Below are positions 7,983 to 17,421 of a DNA stretch of 64,000 nucleotides, piece after piece. A program made the translations under genes and the position numbers. Source of the stretch: Streptococcus mitis (GTDB lineage: Bacteria > Bacillota > Bacilli > Lactobacillales > Streptococcaceae); NCBI RefSeq assembly GCF_000722695.1, contig NZ_JPFU01000004.1, positions 1-64,000 of the forward strand. Reading direction: 5' to 3'. The notes under the pieces were generated by a model. It was not told where the DNA came from and ran no database searches. It saw only the letters and a program-made list of their open reading frames with translations. Within the stretch, counting starts at the first letter, position 1, and each line of letters starts with the position of its first letter.

Positions 7983-10064
7983 ATGGCACGCGAATTTTCA
8001 CTTGAAAAAACTCGTAATATCGGTATCATGGCTCACGTCGATGCTGGTAAAACAACAACTACTGAGCGTATTCTTTACTACACTGGTAAAATCCACAAAA
8101 TCGGTGAAACTCACGAAGGTGCGTCACAAATGGACTGGATGGAGCAAGAGCAAGAACGTGGTATCACTATCACATCTGCTGCGACAACAGCTCAATGGAA
8201 CAACCACCGCGTAAACATCATCGACACACCAGGACACGTGGACTTCACAATCGAAGTACAACGTTCTCTTCGTGTATTGGATGGTGCGGTTACCGTTCTT
8301 GACTCACAATCAGGTGTTGAGCCTCAAACTGAAACAGTTTGGCGTCAAGCAACTGAGTACGGAGTTCCACGTATCGTATTTGCCAACAAAATGGACAAAA
8401 TCGGTGCTGACTTCCTTTACTCTGTAAGCACACTTCACGATCGTCTTCAAGCAAATGCACACCCAATCCAATTGCCAATCGGTTCTGAAGATGACTTCCG
8501 TGGTATCATCGACTTGATCAAGATGAAAGCTGAAATCTATACTAACGACCTTGGTACAGATATCCTTGAAGAAGATATTCCAGCTGAATACCTTGACCAA
8601 GCACAAGAATACCGTGAAAAATTGGTTGAAGCAGTTGCTGAAACTGATGAAGAATTGATGATGAAATACCTCGAAGGTGAAGAAATCACTAACGAAGAAT
8701 TGAAAGCTGGTATCCGTAAAGCGACTATCAACGTTGAATTCTTCCCAGTATTGTGTGGTTCTGCCTTCAAGAACAAAGGTGTTCAATTGATGCTTGATGC
8801 GGTTATTGACTACCTTCCAAGCCCACTTGACATCCCAGCTATCAAAGGTATTAACCCAGATACAGACGCTGAAGAAACTCGTCCAGCATCTGATGAAGAG
8901 CCATTTGCAGCTCTTGCCTTCAAGATTATGACAGACCCATTCGTAGGTCGTTTGACATTCTTCCGTGTTTATTCAGGTGTTCTTCAATCAGGTTCTTACG
9001 TATTGAACACTTCTAAAGGTAAACGTGAGCGTATCGGACGTATCCTTCAAATGCACGCTAACAGCCGTCAAGAAATCGACACTGTTTACTCAGGTGATAT
9101 CGCTGCTGCCGTTGGTTTGAAAGATACTACTACTGGTGACTCATTGACAGATGAAAAATCTAAAATCATCCTTGAGTCAATCAATGTTCCAGAACCAGTT
9201 ATCCAATTGATGGTTGAGCCAAAATCTAAGGCTGACCAAGATAAGATGGGTATCGCCCTTCAAAAATTGGCTGAAGAAGATCCAACATTCCGCGTTGAAA
9301 CAAACGTTGAAACTGGTGAAACAGTTATCTCTGGTATGGGTGAGCTTCACCTTGATGTCCTTGTTGACCGTATGCGTCGTGAGTTCAAAGTTGAAGCAAA
9401 CGTAGGTGCTCCTCAAGTATCTTACCGTGAAACATTCCGCGCTTCTACTCAAGCACGTGGATTCTTCAAACGTCAATCTGGTGGTAAAGGTCAATTTGGT
9501 GATGTATGGATTGAATTTACTCCAAACGAAGAAGGTAAAGGATTTGAATTCGAAAACGCAATCGTCGGTGGTGTGGTTCCTCGTGAATTTATCCCAGCGG
9601 TTGAAAAAGGTTTGGTAGAATCTATGGCTAACGGTGTTCTTGCGGGTTACCCAATGGTTGACGTTAAAGCTAAACTTTACGATGGTTCATACCACGATGT
9701 CGACTCATCTGAAACTGCCTTCAAGATTGCGGCTTCACTTGCCCTTAAAGAAGCTGCTAAATCAGCACAACCAGCTATCCTTGAGCCAATGATGCTTGTA
9801 ACAATCACTGTTCCAGAAGAAAACCTTGGTGATGTTATGGGTCACGTAACTGCTCGTCGTGGACGTGTAGATGGTATGGAAGCACACGGTAACAGCCAAA
9901 TCGTTCGTGCTTACGTTCCACTTGCTGAAATGTTCGGTTACGCAACAGTTCTTCGTTCTGCATCTCAAGGACGTGGTACATTCATGATGGTATTTGACCA
10001 CTACGAAGATGTACCTAAGTCAGTACAAGAAGAAATTATTAAGAAAAACAAAGGTGAAGACTAA
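7983..10064 (+). CDS. fusA: Elongation factor G
   Basis: A 693-residue translational GTPase that drives translocation and, with RRF, ribosome recycling. G1 is AHVDAGKTT (residues ~17-25), G2 lies around [10 protein letters not shown]3 is DTPGHVDF, G4 is NKMD and the SAL-type G5 is GSAFKNKG. Domains II-V follow, with [20 protein letters not shown] from domain IV and the C-terminal domain V. Length is typical. The ribosome binding site is AGGAGA. Confidence 0.99.
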   Translation: MAREFSLEKTRNIGIMAHVDAGKTTTTERILYYTGKIHKIGETHEGASQMDWMEQEQERGITITSAATTAQWNNHRVNIIDTPGHVDFTIEVQRSLRVLDGAVTVLDSQSGVEPQTETVWRQATEYGVPRIVFANKMDKIGADFLYSVSTLHDRLQANAHPIQLPIGSEDDFRGIIDLIKMKAEIYTNDLGTDILEEDIPAEYLDQAQEYREKLVEAVAETDEELMMKYLEGEEITNEELKAGIRKATINVEFFPVLCGSAFKNKGVQLMLDAVIDYLPSPLDIPAIKGINPDTDAEETRPASDEEPFAALAFKIMTDPFVGRLTFFRVYSGVLQSGSYVLNTSKGKRERIGRILQMHANSRQEIDTVYSGDIAAAVGLKDTTTGDSLTDEKSKIILESINVPEPVIQLMVEPKSKADQDKMGIALQKLAEEDPTFRVETNVETGETVISGMGELHLDVLVDRMRREFKVEANVGAPQVSYRETFRASTQARGFFKRQSGGKGQFGDVWIEFTPNEEGKGFEFENAIVGGVVPREFIPAVEKGLVESMANGVLAGYPMVDVKAKLYDGSYHDVDSSETAFKIAASLALKEAAKSAQPAILEPMMLVTITVPEENLGDVMGHVTARRGRVDGMEAHGNSQIVRAYVPLAEMFGYATVLRSASQGRGTFMMVFDHYEDVPKSVQEEIIKKNKGED

Positions 10065-10080
10065 TCAGTCCTCACTCTAG

Positions 10081-10110
10081 AAGGAAGTCACTTGGTGGCT
10101 TCCTTTTGTC
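10081..10110 (+). terminator. fusA terminator
   Basis: An AAGGAAGTCA/TGGCTTCCTT stem with a five-base loop is followed by TTGTCTTT, 17 bp after fusA. Confidence 0.75.
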
Positions 10111-10131
10111 TTTAGAAAATGCCTCTAAATA

Positions 10132-10140
10132 TGGTAAAAT
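10132..10140 (+). promoter_or_regulatory. polC promoter, extended -10
   Basis: TGGTAAAAT fits an extended -10 and lies 27 bp before the polC start. Confidence 0.5.
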
Positions 10141-10167
10141 AGTAGGAGAATAATGTGAGGAAAATGA

Positions 10168-13100
10168 ATGTCAAACAGTTTTGAAATTTTGATGAATCAA
10201 CTGGGGATACCTACTGAAATGAGACAGGATCCTGCTTTATCACAGGCTGATATTGAGCGAGTTGTGGTTCATAAAATTAGTAAGGTATGGGAGTTTCATT
10301 TCGTATTTTCTAATATTTTACCGATTGAAATCTTTTTAGAATTAAAGAAAGGTTTGAGTGAAGAATTTTCTAAGACAGGCAATAAAGCTGTTTTCGAAAT
10401 CAAGGCTCTGTCTCAAGAATTTTCAAATCAACTCTTGCAGTCCTACTATAGAGAGGCTTTTTCTGAGGGGCCATGTGCTAGTCAAGGTTTTAAGTCCCTT
10501 TATCAGAATTTGCGAGTTCGTGCGGAGGGCAATCAACTCTTTATTGAAGGCTCTGAGGCGATTGATAAGGAACATTTTAAGAAGAATCATCTTCCTAATT
10601 TAGCGAAACAACTTGAAAAGTTTGGTTTTCCAACTTTTAATTGTCAAGTAGAGAAAAATGATGTGCTGACCCAAGAGCAGGAAGAGGCCTTTCATGCTGA
10701 AAATGAGCAGATTGTTCAAGCTGCCAATGAGGAAGCGCTCCGTGCTATGGAACAACTAGAACAGATGGCACCTCCTCCAGCGGAAGAGAAACCAGCCTTT
10801 GATTTTCAAGCGAAAAAAGCTGCAGCTAAACCGAAGCTGGATAAGGCAGAGATTACTCCTATGATTGAAGTGACGACTGAGGAAAATCGTCTGGTCTTTG
10901 AAGGGGTTGTTTTTGATGTGGAGCAAAAAGTGACCAGAACAGGGCGTGTTTTGATCAACTTTAAAATGACAGACTACACTTCCAGTTTTTCGATGCAAAA
11001 GTGGGTTAAGAACGAGGAAGAGGCTCAGAAATTTGATCTAATTAAGAAAAATTCTTGGCTCCGAGTCCGTGGGAATGTGGAGATGAATAACTTCACACGC
11101 GATTTGACTATGAATGTGCAGGATGTGCAGGAAGTTGTTCACTATGAGCGGAAGGATTTGATGCCAGAAGGTGAGCGTCGAGTTGAGTTTCATGCTCATA
11201 CTAACATGTCGGCTATGGATGCTTTGCCAGAGGTCGAAGAGATTGTTGCGACAGCTGCTAAGTGGGGACATAAGGCGGTTGCCATCACGGATCATGGAAA
11301 TGTCCAGTCCTTCCCACATGGCTATAAGGCGGCTAAGAAAGCGGGAATTCAGCTGATATATGGAATGGAAGCCAATATCGTGGAGGACCGTGTTCCTATC
11401 GTTTACAACGAAGTGGAGATGGACTTGTCAGAAGCAACCTATGTGGTCTTTGACGTGGAAACGACGGGGCTTTCAGCCATCTATAATGATTTGATTCAGG
11501 TTGCGGCCTCTAAGATGTACAAGGGGAATGTTATTGCTGAATTTGATGAATTTATCAATCCTGGACATCCCTTGTCAGCTTTTACTACTGAGTTGACCGG
11601 AATTACAGATGATCATGTAAAAAATGCTAAACCACTGGAACAAGTTTTGCAAGAATTCCAAGAATTTTGCAAGGATACGGTCCTAGTTGCCCACAATGCG
11701 ACCTTTGACGTTGGCTTTATGAATGCCAATTATGAGCGTCATGGTCTGCCAAAGATTAGTCAGCCAGTGATTGATACACTTGAGTTTGCTAGGAACCTCT
11801 ATCCTGAGTATAAACGTCATGGTCTGGGACCTTTGACCAAGCGTTTTGGTGTGGCCCTAGAACATCACCACATGGCCAACTACGATGCGGAAGCAACGGG
11901 GCGTCTGCTCTTTATCTTTATCAAAGAGGTAGCAGAAAAACATGGTGTGACCGATTTGGCTAGACTTAACATTGATTTGATTAGTCCAGATTCTTATAAA
12001 AAAGCTCGGATCAAGCATGCGACTATTTATGTCAAGAATCAGGTAGGTCTAAAAAATATCTTTAAGCTAGTTTCTTTGTCCAATACTAAGTACTTTGAAG
12101 GGGTGCCACGAATTCCGAGAACGGTTTTAGATGCCCATCGGGAGGGCTTGATTTTAGGTTCAGCTTGTGCAGAAGGTGAAGTTTTTGATGCAGTCGTTTC
12201 CCAAGGTGTGGATGCGGCGGTTGAGGTGGCCAAGTATTATGACTTTATCGAGGTCATGCCACCAGCTATCTATGCTCCCTTGATTGCCAAGGAGCAGGTC
12301 AAGGATATGGAAGAACTCCAGACCATTATCAAAAGTTTGATAGAAGTGGGAGACCGTCTTGGTAAGCCTGTTCTGGCTACCGGAAATGTTCACTATATCG
12401 AACCGGAAGAAGAAATTTATCGTGAAATTATCGTCCGTAGTTTGGGACAGGGTGCGATGATTAACCGAACTATCGGTCACGGGGAACATGCCCAACCAGC
12501 ACCACTTCCCAAGGCTCATTTTCGAACGACCAATGAGATGTTGGATGAATTTGCCTTCTTGGGAGAGGAACTGGCACACAAACTAGTTATTGAAAACACC
12601 AATGCCTTGGCAGAAATCTTTGAACCTGTTGAGGTGGTTAAGGGGGACTTGTATACGCCTTTCATCGACAAGGCTGAAGAGACGGTTGCTGAGTTGACCT
12701 ATAAGAAAGCTTTTGAGATTTATGGAAATCCGCTACCAGATATTGTCGATTTGCGGATTGAAAAAGAACTAACCTCTATTCTGGGGAATGGATTTGCTGT
12801 GATTTATCTGGCTTCCCAGATGCTAGTGCAACGTTCTAATGAACGGGGCTACTTGGTTGGTTCTCGTGGGTCTGTCGGTTCCAGTTTTGTTGCGACCATG
12901 ATTGGGATTACAGAGGTCAATCCTCTCTCTCCTCACTATGTCTGTGGTCAGTGTCAGTACAGTGAGTTTATCACCGATGGTTCTTACGGTTCAGGTTTTG
13001 ATATGCCCAATAAGGACTGTCCAAACTGTGGTCACAAACTCAGTAAAAATGGGCAAGATATTCCTTTCGAGACCTTCCTTGGTTTTGATGGGGACAAGGT

Positions 13101-14559
13101 TCCCGATATTGACTTGAACTTCTCGGGAGAAGACCAGCCTAGAGCCCACTTGGATGTGCGTGATATCTTTGGTGAAGAATATGCCTTCCGTGCAGGAACA
13201 GTTGGTACGGTGGCTGCCAAGACTGCCTATGGTTTTGTCAAGGGTTACGAGCGGGACTATGGGAAGTTTTATCGTGATGCAGAGGTGGAACGCCTCGCTC
13301 AAGGTGCAGCTGGTGTCAAGCGGACAACAGGCCAACACCCGGGGGGAATTGTTGTTATTCCTAACTACATGGATGTCTACGACTTTACGCCTGTCCAGTA
13401 TCCAGCGGATGATGTGACGGCTGAATGGCAAACGACTCACTTTAACTTCCATGATATCGACGAGAACGTCCTCAAACTCGATGTGCTGGGGCATGATGAT
13501 CCGACCATGATTCGGAAACTTCAGGATTTGTCTGGTATTGACCCTAATGAAATTCCTATGGATGACGAAGGCGTGATGGCACTCTTTTCTGGGACTGACG
13601 TGCTAGGGGTGACTCCTGAACAAATCGGAACGCCAACGGGCATGCTGGGAATTCCAGAGTTTGGAACCAACTTTGTACGTGGGATGGTAGACGAGACGCA
13701 TCCGACGACCTTTGCGGAGTTGCTTCAGCTGTCTGGATTATCCCATGGTACCGATGTCTGGTTGGGAAATGCTCAGGATTTAATCAAGCAAGGGATTGCG
13801 GATCTGTCGACCGTTATCGGTTGTCGGGACGATATCATGGTTTACCTCATGCATGCTGGCCTCGAGCCTAAGATGGCCTTTACTATCATGGAAAGGGTAC
13901 GTAAGGGCTTATGGTTGAAGATTTCCGAAGAGGAACGAAATGGCTATATCGAAGCTATGGAGGCCAACAAGGTGCCAGAGTGGTATATCGAGTCCTGTGG
14001 GAAAATCAAGTACATGTTCCCTAAAGCCCATGCGGCAGCCTACGTTATGATGGCCTTGCGTGTGGCCTACTTCAAGGTTCACCATCCAATTTATTATTAC
14101 TGTGCTTACTTCTCCATCCGTGCTAAGGCTTTTGATATCAAGACCATGGGTGCGGGCTTGGATGCCATCAAACGCAGAATGGAAGAAATCTCTGAAAAAC
14201 GGAAGAACAATGAAGCCTCTAATGTGGAAATTGACCTCTATACAACTCTTGAGATTGTCAATGAGATGTGGGAGCGTGGTTTCAAGTTTGGCAAACTTGA
14301 TCTCTACCGTAGTCAGGCGACAGAATTCCTCATTGATGGAGATACCCTCATTCCGCCATTTGTAGCAATGGATGGTCTGGGAGAGAACGTTGCCAAGCAG
14401 TTAGTGCGAGCGCGTGAAGAGGGAGAATTCCTCTCTAAAACAGAATTGCGCAAGCGTGGCGGACTCTCATCAACCTTGGTTGAAAGGATGGATGAAATGG
14501 GGATTCTGGGCAATATGCCCGAGGATAACCAGCTCAGTTTGTTTGATGAATTGTTTTAA
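10168..14559 (+). CDS. polC: DNA polymerase III subunit alpha, Gram-positive type (PolC)
   Basis: A 1463-residue replicative polymerase with built-in proofreading, acting at the leading strand of the Firmicutes replisome. In order: N-terminal domain, OB fold (~230-330), PHP domain starting [17 protein letters not shown] with the DHGN motif, and an inserted DEDD 3'-5' exonuclease ([14 protein letters not shown], exonuclease His/Asp near [13 protein letters not shown]). The zinc module CGQC...CPNCGH is near residue 930-955, and the catalytic acidic pair is in [10 protein letters not shown]. The C-terminal thumb and duplex-binding parts are complete. Length matches streptococcal PolC. The start at 10168 has GTGAGG upstream. 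Confidence 0.98.
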   Translation: MSNSFEILMNQLGIPTEMRQDPALSQADIERVVVHKISKVWEFHFVFSNILPIEIFLELKKGLSEEFSKTGNKAVFEIKALSQEFSNQLLQSYYREAFSEGPCASQGFKSLYQNLRVRAEGNQLFIEGSEAIDKEHFKKNHLPNLAKQLEKFGFPTFNCQVEKNDVLTQEQEEAFHAENEQIVQAANEEALRAMEQLEQMAPPPAEEKPAFDFQAKKAAAKPKLDKAEITPMIEVTTEENRLVFEGVVFDVEQKVTRTGRVLINFKMTDYTSSFSMQKWVKNEEEAQKFDLIKKNSWLRVRGNVEMNNFTRDLTMNVQDVQEVVHYERKDLMPEGERRVEFHAHTNMSAMDALPEVEEIVATAAKWGHKAVAITDHGNVQSFPHGYKAAKKAGIQLIYGMEANIVEDRVPIVYNEVEMDLSEATYVVFDVETTGLSAIYNDLIQVAASKMYKGNVIAEFDEFINPGHPLSAFTTELTGITDDHVKNAKPLEQVLQEFQEFCKDTVLVAHNATFDVGFMNANYERHGLPKISQPVIDTLEFARNLYPEYKRHGLGPLTKRFGVALEHHHMANYDAEATGRLLFIFIKEVAEKHGVTDLARLNIDLISPDSYKKARIKHATIYVKNQVGLKNIFKLVSLSNTKYFEGVPRIPRTVLDAHREGLILGSACAEGEVFDAVVSQGVDAAVEVAKYYDFIEVMPPAIYAPLIAKEQVKDMEELQTIIKSLIEVGDRLGKPVLATGNVHYIEPEEEIYREIIVRSLGQGAMINRTIGHGEHAQPAPLPKAHFRTTNEMLDEFAFLGEELAHKLVIENTNALAEIFEPVEVVKGDLYTPFIDKAEETVAELTYKKAFEIYGNPLPDIVDLRIEKELTSILGNGFAVIYLASQMLVQRSNERGYLVGSRGSVGSSFVATMIGITEVNPLSPHYVCGQCQYSEFITDGSYGSGFDMPNKDCPNCGHKLSKNGQDIPFETFLGFDGDKVPDIDLNFSGEDQPRAHLDVRDIFGEEYAFRAGTVGTVAAKTAYGFVKGYERDYGKFYRDAEVERLAQGAAGVKRTTGQHPGGIVVIPNYMDVYDFTPVQYPADDVTAEWQTTHFNFHDIDENVLKLDVLGHDDPTMIRKLQDLSGIDPNEIPMDDEGVMALFSGTDVLGVTPEQIGTPTGMLGIPEFGTNFVRGMVDETHPTTFAELLQLSGLSHGTDVWLGNAQDLIKQGIADLSTVIGCRDDIMVYLMHAGLEPKMAFTIMERVRKGLWLKISEEERNGYIEAMEANKVPEWYIESCGKIKYMFPKAHAAAYVMMALRVAYFKVHHPIYYYCAYFSIRAKAFDIKTMGAGLDAIKRRMEEISEKRKNNEASNVEIDLYTTLEIVNEMWERGFKFGKLDLYRSQATEFLIDGDTLIPPFVAMDGLGENVAKQLVRAREEGEFLSKTELRKRGGLSSTLVERMDEMGILGNMPEDNQLSLFDELF

Positions 14560-14567
14560 AAAAAAAT

Positions 14568-14600
14568 AACAGACGGACAAATATTGTCCATCTGTTTTGT
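14568..14600 (+). terminator. polC terminator
   Basis: AACAGACGGACA pairs with TGTCCATCTGTT (one mismatch), followed by a T-rich tail. It separates polC from the accessory island. Confidence 0.7.
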
Positions 14601-14608
14601 TATACTTA

Positions 14609-14617
14609 TGGTATAAA
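14609..14617 (+). promoter_or_regulatory. Promoter of the DnaA-like/WYL/DUF262 island
   Basis: TGGTATAAA forms an extended -10, 17 bp before the first gene start. No convincing -35 is seen. It would drive the whole four-gene run, because no terminator is visible before 19297. Confidence 0.45.
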
Positions 14618-14633
14618 AGAGAAAGAGGTTTAA

Positions 14634-15137
14634 ATGATGAATAATACAGGCTTAAATAAAAAATATCAATTTGAAAATTTTGTAGAAAAAGATGGTAATG
14701 TTTTAGCAAAGAAAGAAGCCGTAGAAGTAGTAAAGAACTTAGGCTTAAAATACAATCCATTTTATATTTATGGGGAATCGGGTTCAGGAAAAACACATCT
14801 CCTTCAAGCAATTGTAAATAAGGTTCTTGAGAACAATCCAGAAAAGCGAGTAAAATATATTTCTGCCGAAAACTTATTAGAAAATGAGCTAGAAATACAA
14901 AAAGTTAGAGGTGAGGAGTTGGATCTTCTACTAGTAGATGATATTCAGGTATTGGGAGAAAAAGATGATATGATTCAAGAAAAATTTTTCAATCTCTTTA
15001 ATTCTTTCTTTGGTAGGAAAACGCAAATTGTTTTATCAGGTAATTCTGAACCAGATCAGTTGAAAAATATTCAATCTCGTTTGATTGTGCGTTTTAAGTG
15101 GGGAATGACAGCGTGTCTAAGATCGCTTGAAGATTAA
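14634..15137 (+). CDS. DnaA-type AAA+ ATPase fragment lacking the DNA-binding domain
   Basis: A 167-residue protein that corresponds only to the nucleotide-binding core (domain IIIa) of DnaA. It starts with YQFENFVEKDGN, like DnaA YTFDNFV-GKGN. Walker A is GESGSGKTH (residues 47-55), Walker B is LLLVDDIQ (Asp102-Asp103), sensor I is around SGNSEP (135-140), and box VII RLIVRFKWGM holds the candidate arginine finger. It stops just after box VII, so the lid (IIIb with sensor II) and the helix-turn-helix domain IV that binds DnaA boxes are absent. GAAAGAGG precedes the start. The next gene begins 15 bp later, so it appears to be the first gene of a WYL/DUF262 operon. It may be a 3'-truncated paralogue or a real short regulator, similar in concept to Hda; I cannot decide. 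Confidence 0.8.
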   Translation: MMNNTGLNKKYQFENFVEKDGNVLAKKEAVEVVKNLGLKYNPFYIYGESGSGKTHLLQAIVNKVLENNPEKRVKYISAENLLENELEIQKVRGEELDLLLVDDIQVLGEKDDMIQEKFFNLFNSFFGRKTQIVLSGNSEPDQLKNIQSRLIVRFKWGMTACLRSLED

Positions 15138-15152
15138 CAAAAAGGACTGCAG

Positions 15153-16103
15153 ATGAATGATCAAGAGAGATTACTAACGATCTTTTTACGCTTACAGTTT
15201 GGGATCCCATTAGGAAAAAAGCAACTGGCTCAGGAATTTGAGGTTAGTGAAAAGACGATACAGAGAGATTTTTCGCTACTCCGTGATATTTTATCTAGTA
15301 ACACCAGTTATAGTGGAGATTTGCTTTATAACCGTAAGACGAATAAGTATTGTTTAGCAAGTAAGTCAGTTTTTAATAAAAGGGATATACTCGTTATTTC
15401 AAAGATTTTATTGGAAAATCGAGCACTGAATCGGCCAGAAATTGATAGCTTACTAAAAAATTTACTGATTTTAGTTCCTCGTGATGACCAGAAAGAAATT
15501 GAGCAGATCATTGGTAGTGAAAAGCTTAATTATGCTCCCTTAACGGATCAGCAAAATAGAATAGGGAAAATATGGAATTTATCAGAAGCTATTTTGCATG
15601 AACAGGTTCTAGATATTGTCTATCAAAACCCGTATTCTGAGTCTTCTAAGAGGCAGATTATTTTACCAGTCTCTCTTTACTATGATAGTCATTATTTCTA
15701 TCTGGTTGTCTACCAGTTGAAACATGCCACTTATATTACTTTAAGAGTAGACCGTATTCAGTCCTGGTCTCTTAGTGATATAGAGAAACCCTCTATTTCT
15801 TATCGAGATAAATTTAGAGATGGCGACATTCGTAACGAGAGAGTAGATGCTTTTATCGGGAAGAAAATCAGTATTGAGATCGAGTATTTGAATGATCCGA
15901 CTATTGTGATGGATCAATTTCCAAATGCAAAAATAGTTGGGAAAAATGGTAGCTGGACTCATTTTCAGTTTGAAAGTCAGCATACACCGGGTCTTAAACG
16001 CTGGTTGCTGGGACAAGGGGAAGCAGTTACTGTTTTGTCTCCTCGGATTTTAGTAGAGGATATGAAGCGAATAGTTCAAGAAATGATAGATAAATATAAA
16101 TGA
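15153..16103 (+). CDS. HTH-WYL transcriptional regulator
   Basis: A 316-residue protein with an N-terminal winged helix-turn-helix (residues ~1-60; LGKKQLAQEFEVSEKTIQRDFSLLRD) and a WYL-type ligand domain around 145-215 (IVYQNPYSES..., ILPVSLYYDSHYFYLVVY, TLRVDRIQSW). A C-terminal WCX-like part (WLLGQGEAVTVLSP) follows. WYL regulators such as BrxR and CapW are known to repress phage-defence operons until triggered by a nucleic acid or nucleotide signal. Here it lies 7 bp before two DUF262 genes, so it probably controls them (inference). The exact W-Y-L triad is replaced by F-Y-L in YFYLVVY. Confidence 0.85.
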   Translation: MNDQERLLTIFLRLQFGIPLGKKQLAQEFEVSEKTIQRDFSLLRDILSSNTSYSGDLLYNRKTNKYCLASKSVFNKRDILVISKILLENRALNRPEIDSLLKNLLILVPRDDQKEIEQIIGSEKLNYAPLTDQQNRIGKIWNLSEAILHEQVLDIVYQNPYSESSKRQIILPVSLYYDSHYFYLVVYQLKHATYITLRVDRIQSWSLSDIEKPSISYRDKFRDGDIRNERVDAFIGKKISIEIEYLNDPTIVMDQFPNAKIVGKNGSWTHFQFESQHTPGLKRWLLGQGEAVTVLSPRILVEDMKRIVQEMIDKYK

Positions 16104-16110
16104 GGATAAA

Positions 16111-17421
16111 ATGAGTATTCAATTTACTTCTAAAAAGGTTGGAGAACTATTGAAAGAAGGGGATTTGCGGATTCCTTCTTATCAAAGACCTTATAAATGG
16201 AACAGAAAACATATCCGTAATCTTTTTTATGATTTACGAGATGCTATGGGGAAAAAGGAATATCAGATTGGCTCCGTTATCCTGCATAAGAATGATGGAC
16301 ACTTAGATATTGTCGATGGACAGCAACGGATAATTTCAATTTCTTTGTTTCTTCATTCGTTAGATGATTTAGAGAATTATAAGGGTGCGAATCAACTGTT
16401 GAGTGCTGAAGAATTTGGAGAGATATCTTGCTATCATGCGAGTGAAAATTATAATGAGTGGAAAAATTTAACTCAATTAGTTGGCGAAAATGAGGCAAAA
16501 GATATTTGCAACTTTTTATTAGAGAATTGTGCTGTCTCTGTGATTACTATGCCCCAAGAACGATTATCTGAAGCCTTTCAGTTATTTGATTCTCAGAATA
16601 ATCGTGGTAAATCTTTAGAACCTCATGATTTGCTCAAAGCCTATCATCTTCGCAAGCAAGATTCAGAAGATGAAAGAATTGTGGAAAAGTGGGAGCAATT
16701 TGTAGAAGATAAAGATTTAAGTCTCAAAGAGTTGTTTGATAAACATCTTTTTCGTATGAGACGTTGGTCTCGAGGAGAGACAGGATTAACAAACAAGCGT
16801 TATGGCTCTTATCTCCGCTTTACAGAGGATTTTATTGACGATTTTAAAGGAGTTGATTTGAATCAGAACTTCCCATATCTAGAATTGTATCGTCATATTG
16901 AAAATCTCCCTATGTCAATTACTATGCCAATCATTGATGGAAGTAAATTTTTTGAGTATATTGAATCTGCTCATGAAACTATTAGAGTTCATAAAAATTT
17001 TTTAAATAAACAGTTAGGGGTCTCTGATGAGTCGGAGGGAGAAAAAAATGTAGCTTACCCAGAAGGTATGTTGAACATTTACAATAGCTCAAAAGGACGC
17101 TACCTCAAGTGTCACAATATATTCCTAAACATTTGCTCACTTTTTGCAGAGAGATTTGGAAAAGATGAGCTATCAAAGGAGATAGTAGAGACCTTGTTTA
17201 TTTGGTCTTATTACCCTCGAGTTAAGTCTAAAGCTATATATGATGCGACGGTTGGGAACTATGCTGCTGGTGGAAGGTTTAGACAAAAAGAGGTTCAAAA
17301 GCTATTTCAACTTTTATCCCATGCTGTCACTCCGAATGATTTTATGATCAAGATAGATAGAGAATTATTTGAAAATTATACTGTGGACAAGATTATAGAA
17401 GAGGAAAAAAATAAATGGTAG
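16111..17421 (+). CDS. DUF262 (GmrS-like) protein without nuclease domain
   Basis: A 436-residue protein of the ParB/sulfiredoxin-like DUF262 family. The signature boxes are IPSYQRPYKW (residues ~22-31), YQIGSVILHK and the NTP-sensing DIVDGQQR (~68-75). A later conserved box FDSQNNRGKSLEPHDLLKAYHL is near 165. No DUF1524/HNH nuclease motif is seen in the C-terminal half. In type IV restriction enzymes of the GmrSD/BrxU kind, DUF262 binds and hydrolyses NTPs and gates the nuclease. The gene overlaps the next DUF262 gene by 7 bp, so the two are translationally coupled and likely form a complex. Confidence 0.85.
   Translation: MSIQFTSKKVGELLKEGDLRIPSYQRPYKWNRKHIRNLFYDLRDAMGKKEYQIGSVILHKNDGHLDIVDGQQRIISISLFLHSLDDLENYKGANQLLSAEEFGEISCYHASENYNEWKNLTQLVGENEAKDICNFLLENCAVSVITMPQERLSEAFQLFDSQNNRGKSLEPHDLLKAYHLRKQDSEDERIVEKWEQFVEDKDLSLKELFDKHLFRMRRWSRGETGLTNKRYGSYLRFTEDFIDDFKGVDLNQNFPYLELYRHIENLPMSITMPIIDGSKFFEYIESAHETIRVHKNFLNKQLGVSDESEGEKNVAYPEGMLNIYNSSKGRYLKCHNIFLNICSLFAERFGKDELSKEIVETLFIWSYYPRVKSKAIYDATVGNYAAGGRFRQKEVQKLFQLLSHAVTPNDFMIKIDRELFENYTVDKIIEEEKNKW

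Noticed and set aside
8310..8786. 158-codon antisense frame inside fusA
   Set aside because: Codon bias of highly expressed genes leaves open antisense frames; the composition (Phe, Cys and Thr rich) is that of a shadow.
12991..13494. 167-codon antisense frame inside polC
   Set aside because: It lies opposite the well-conserved polymerase core, has no ribosome binding site and no recognisable protein features.
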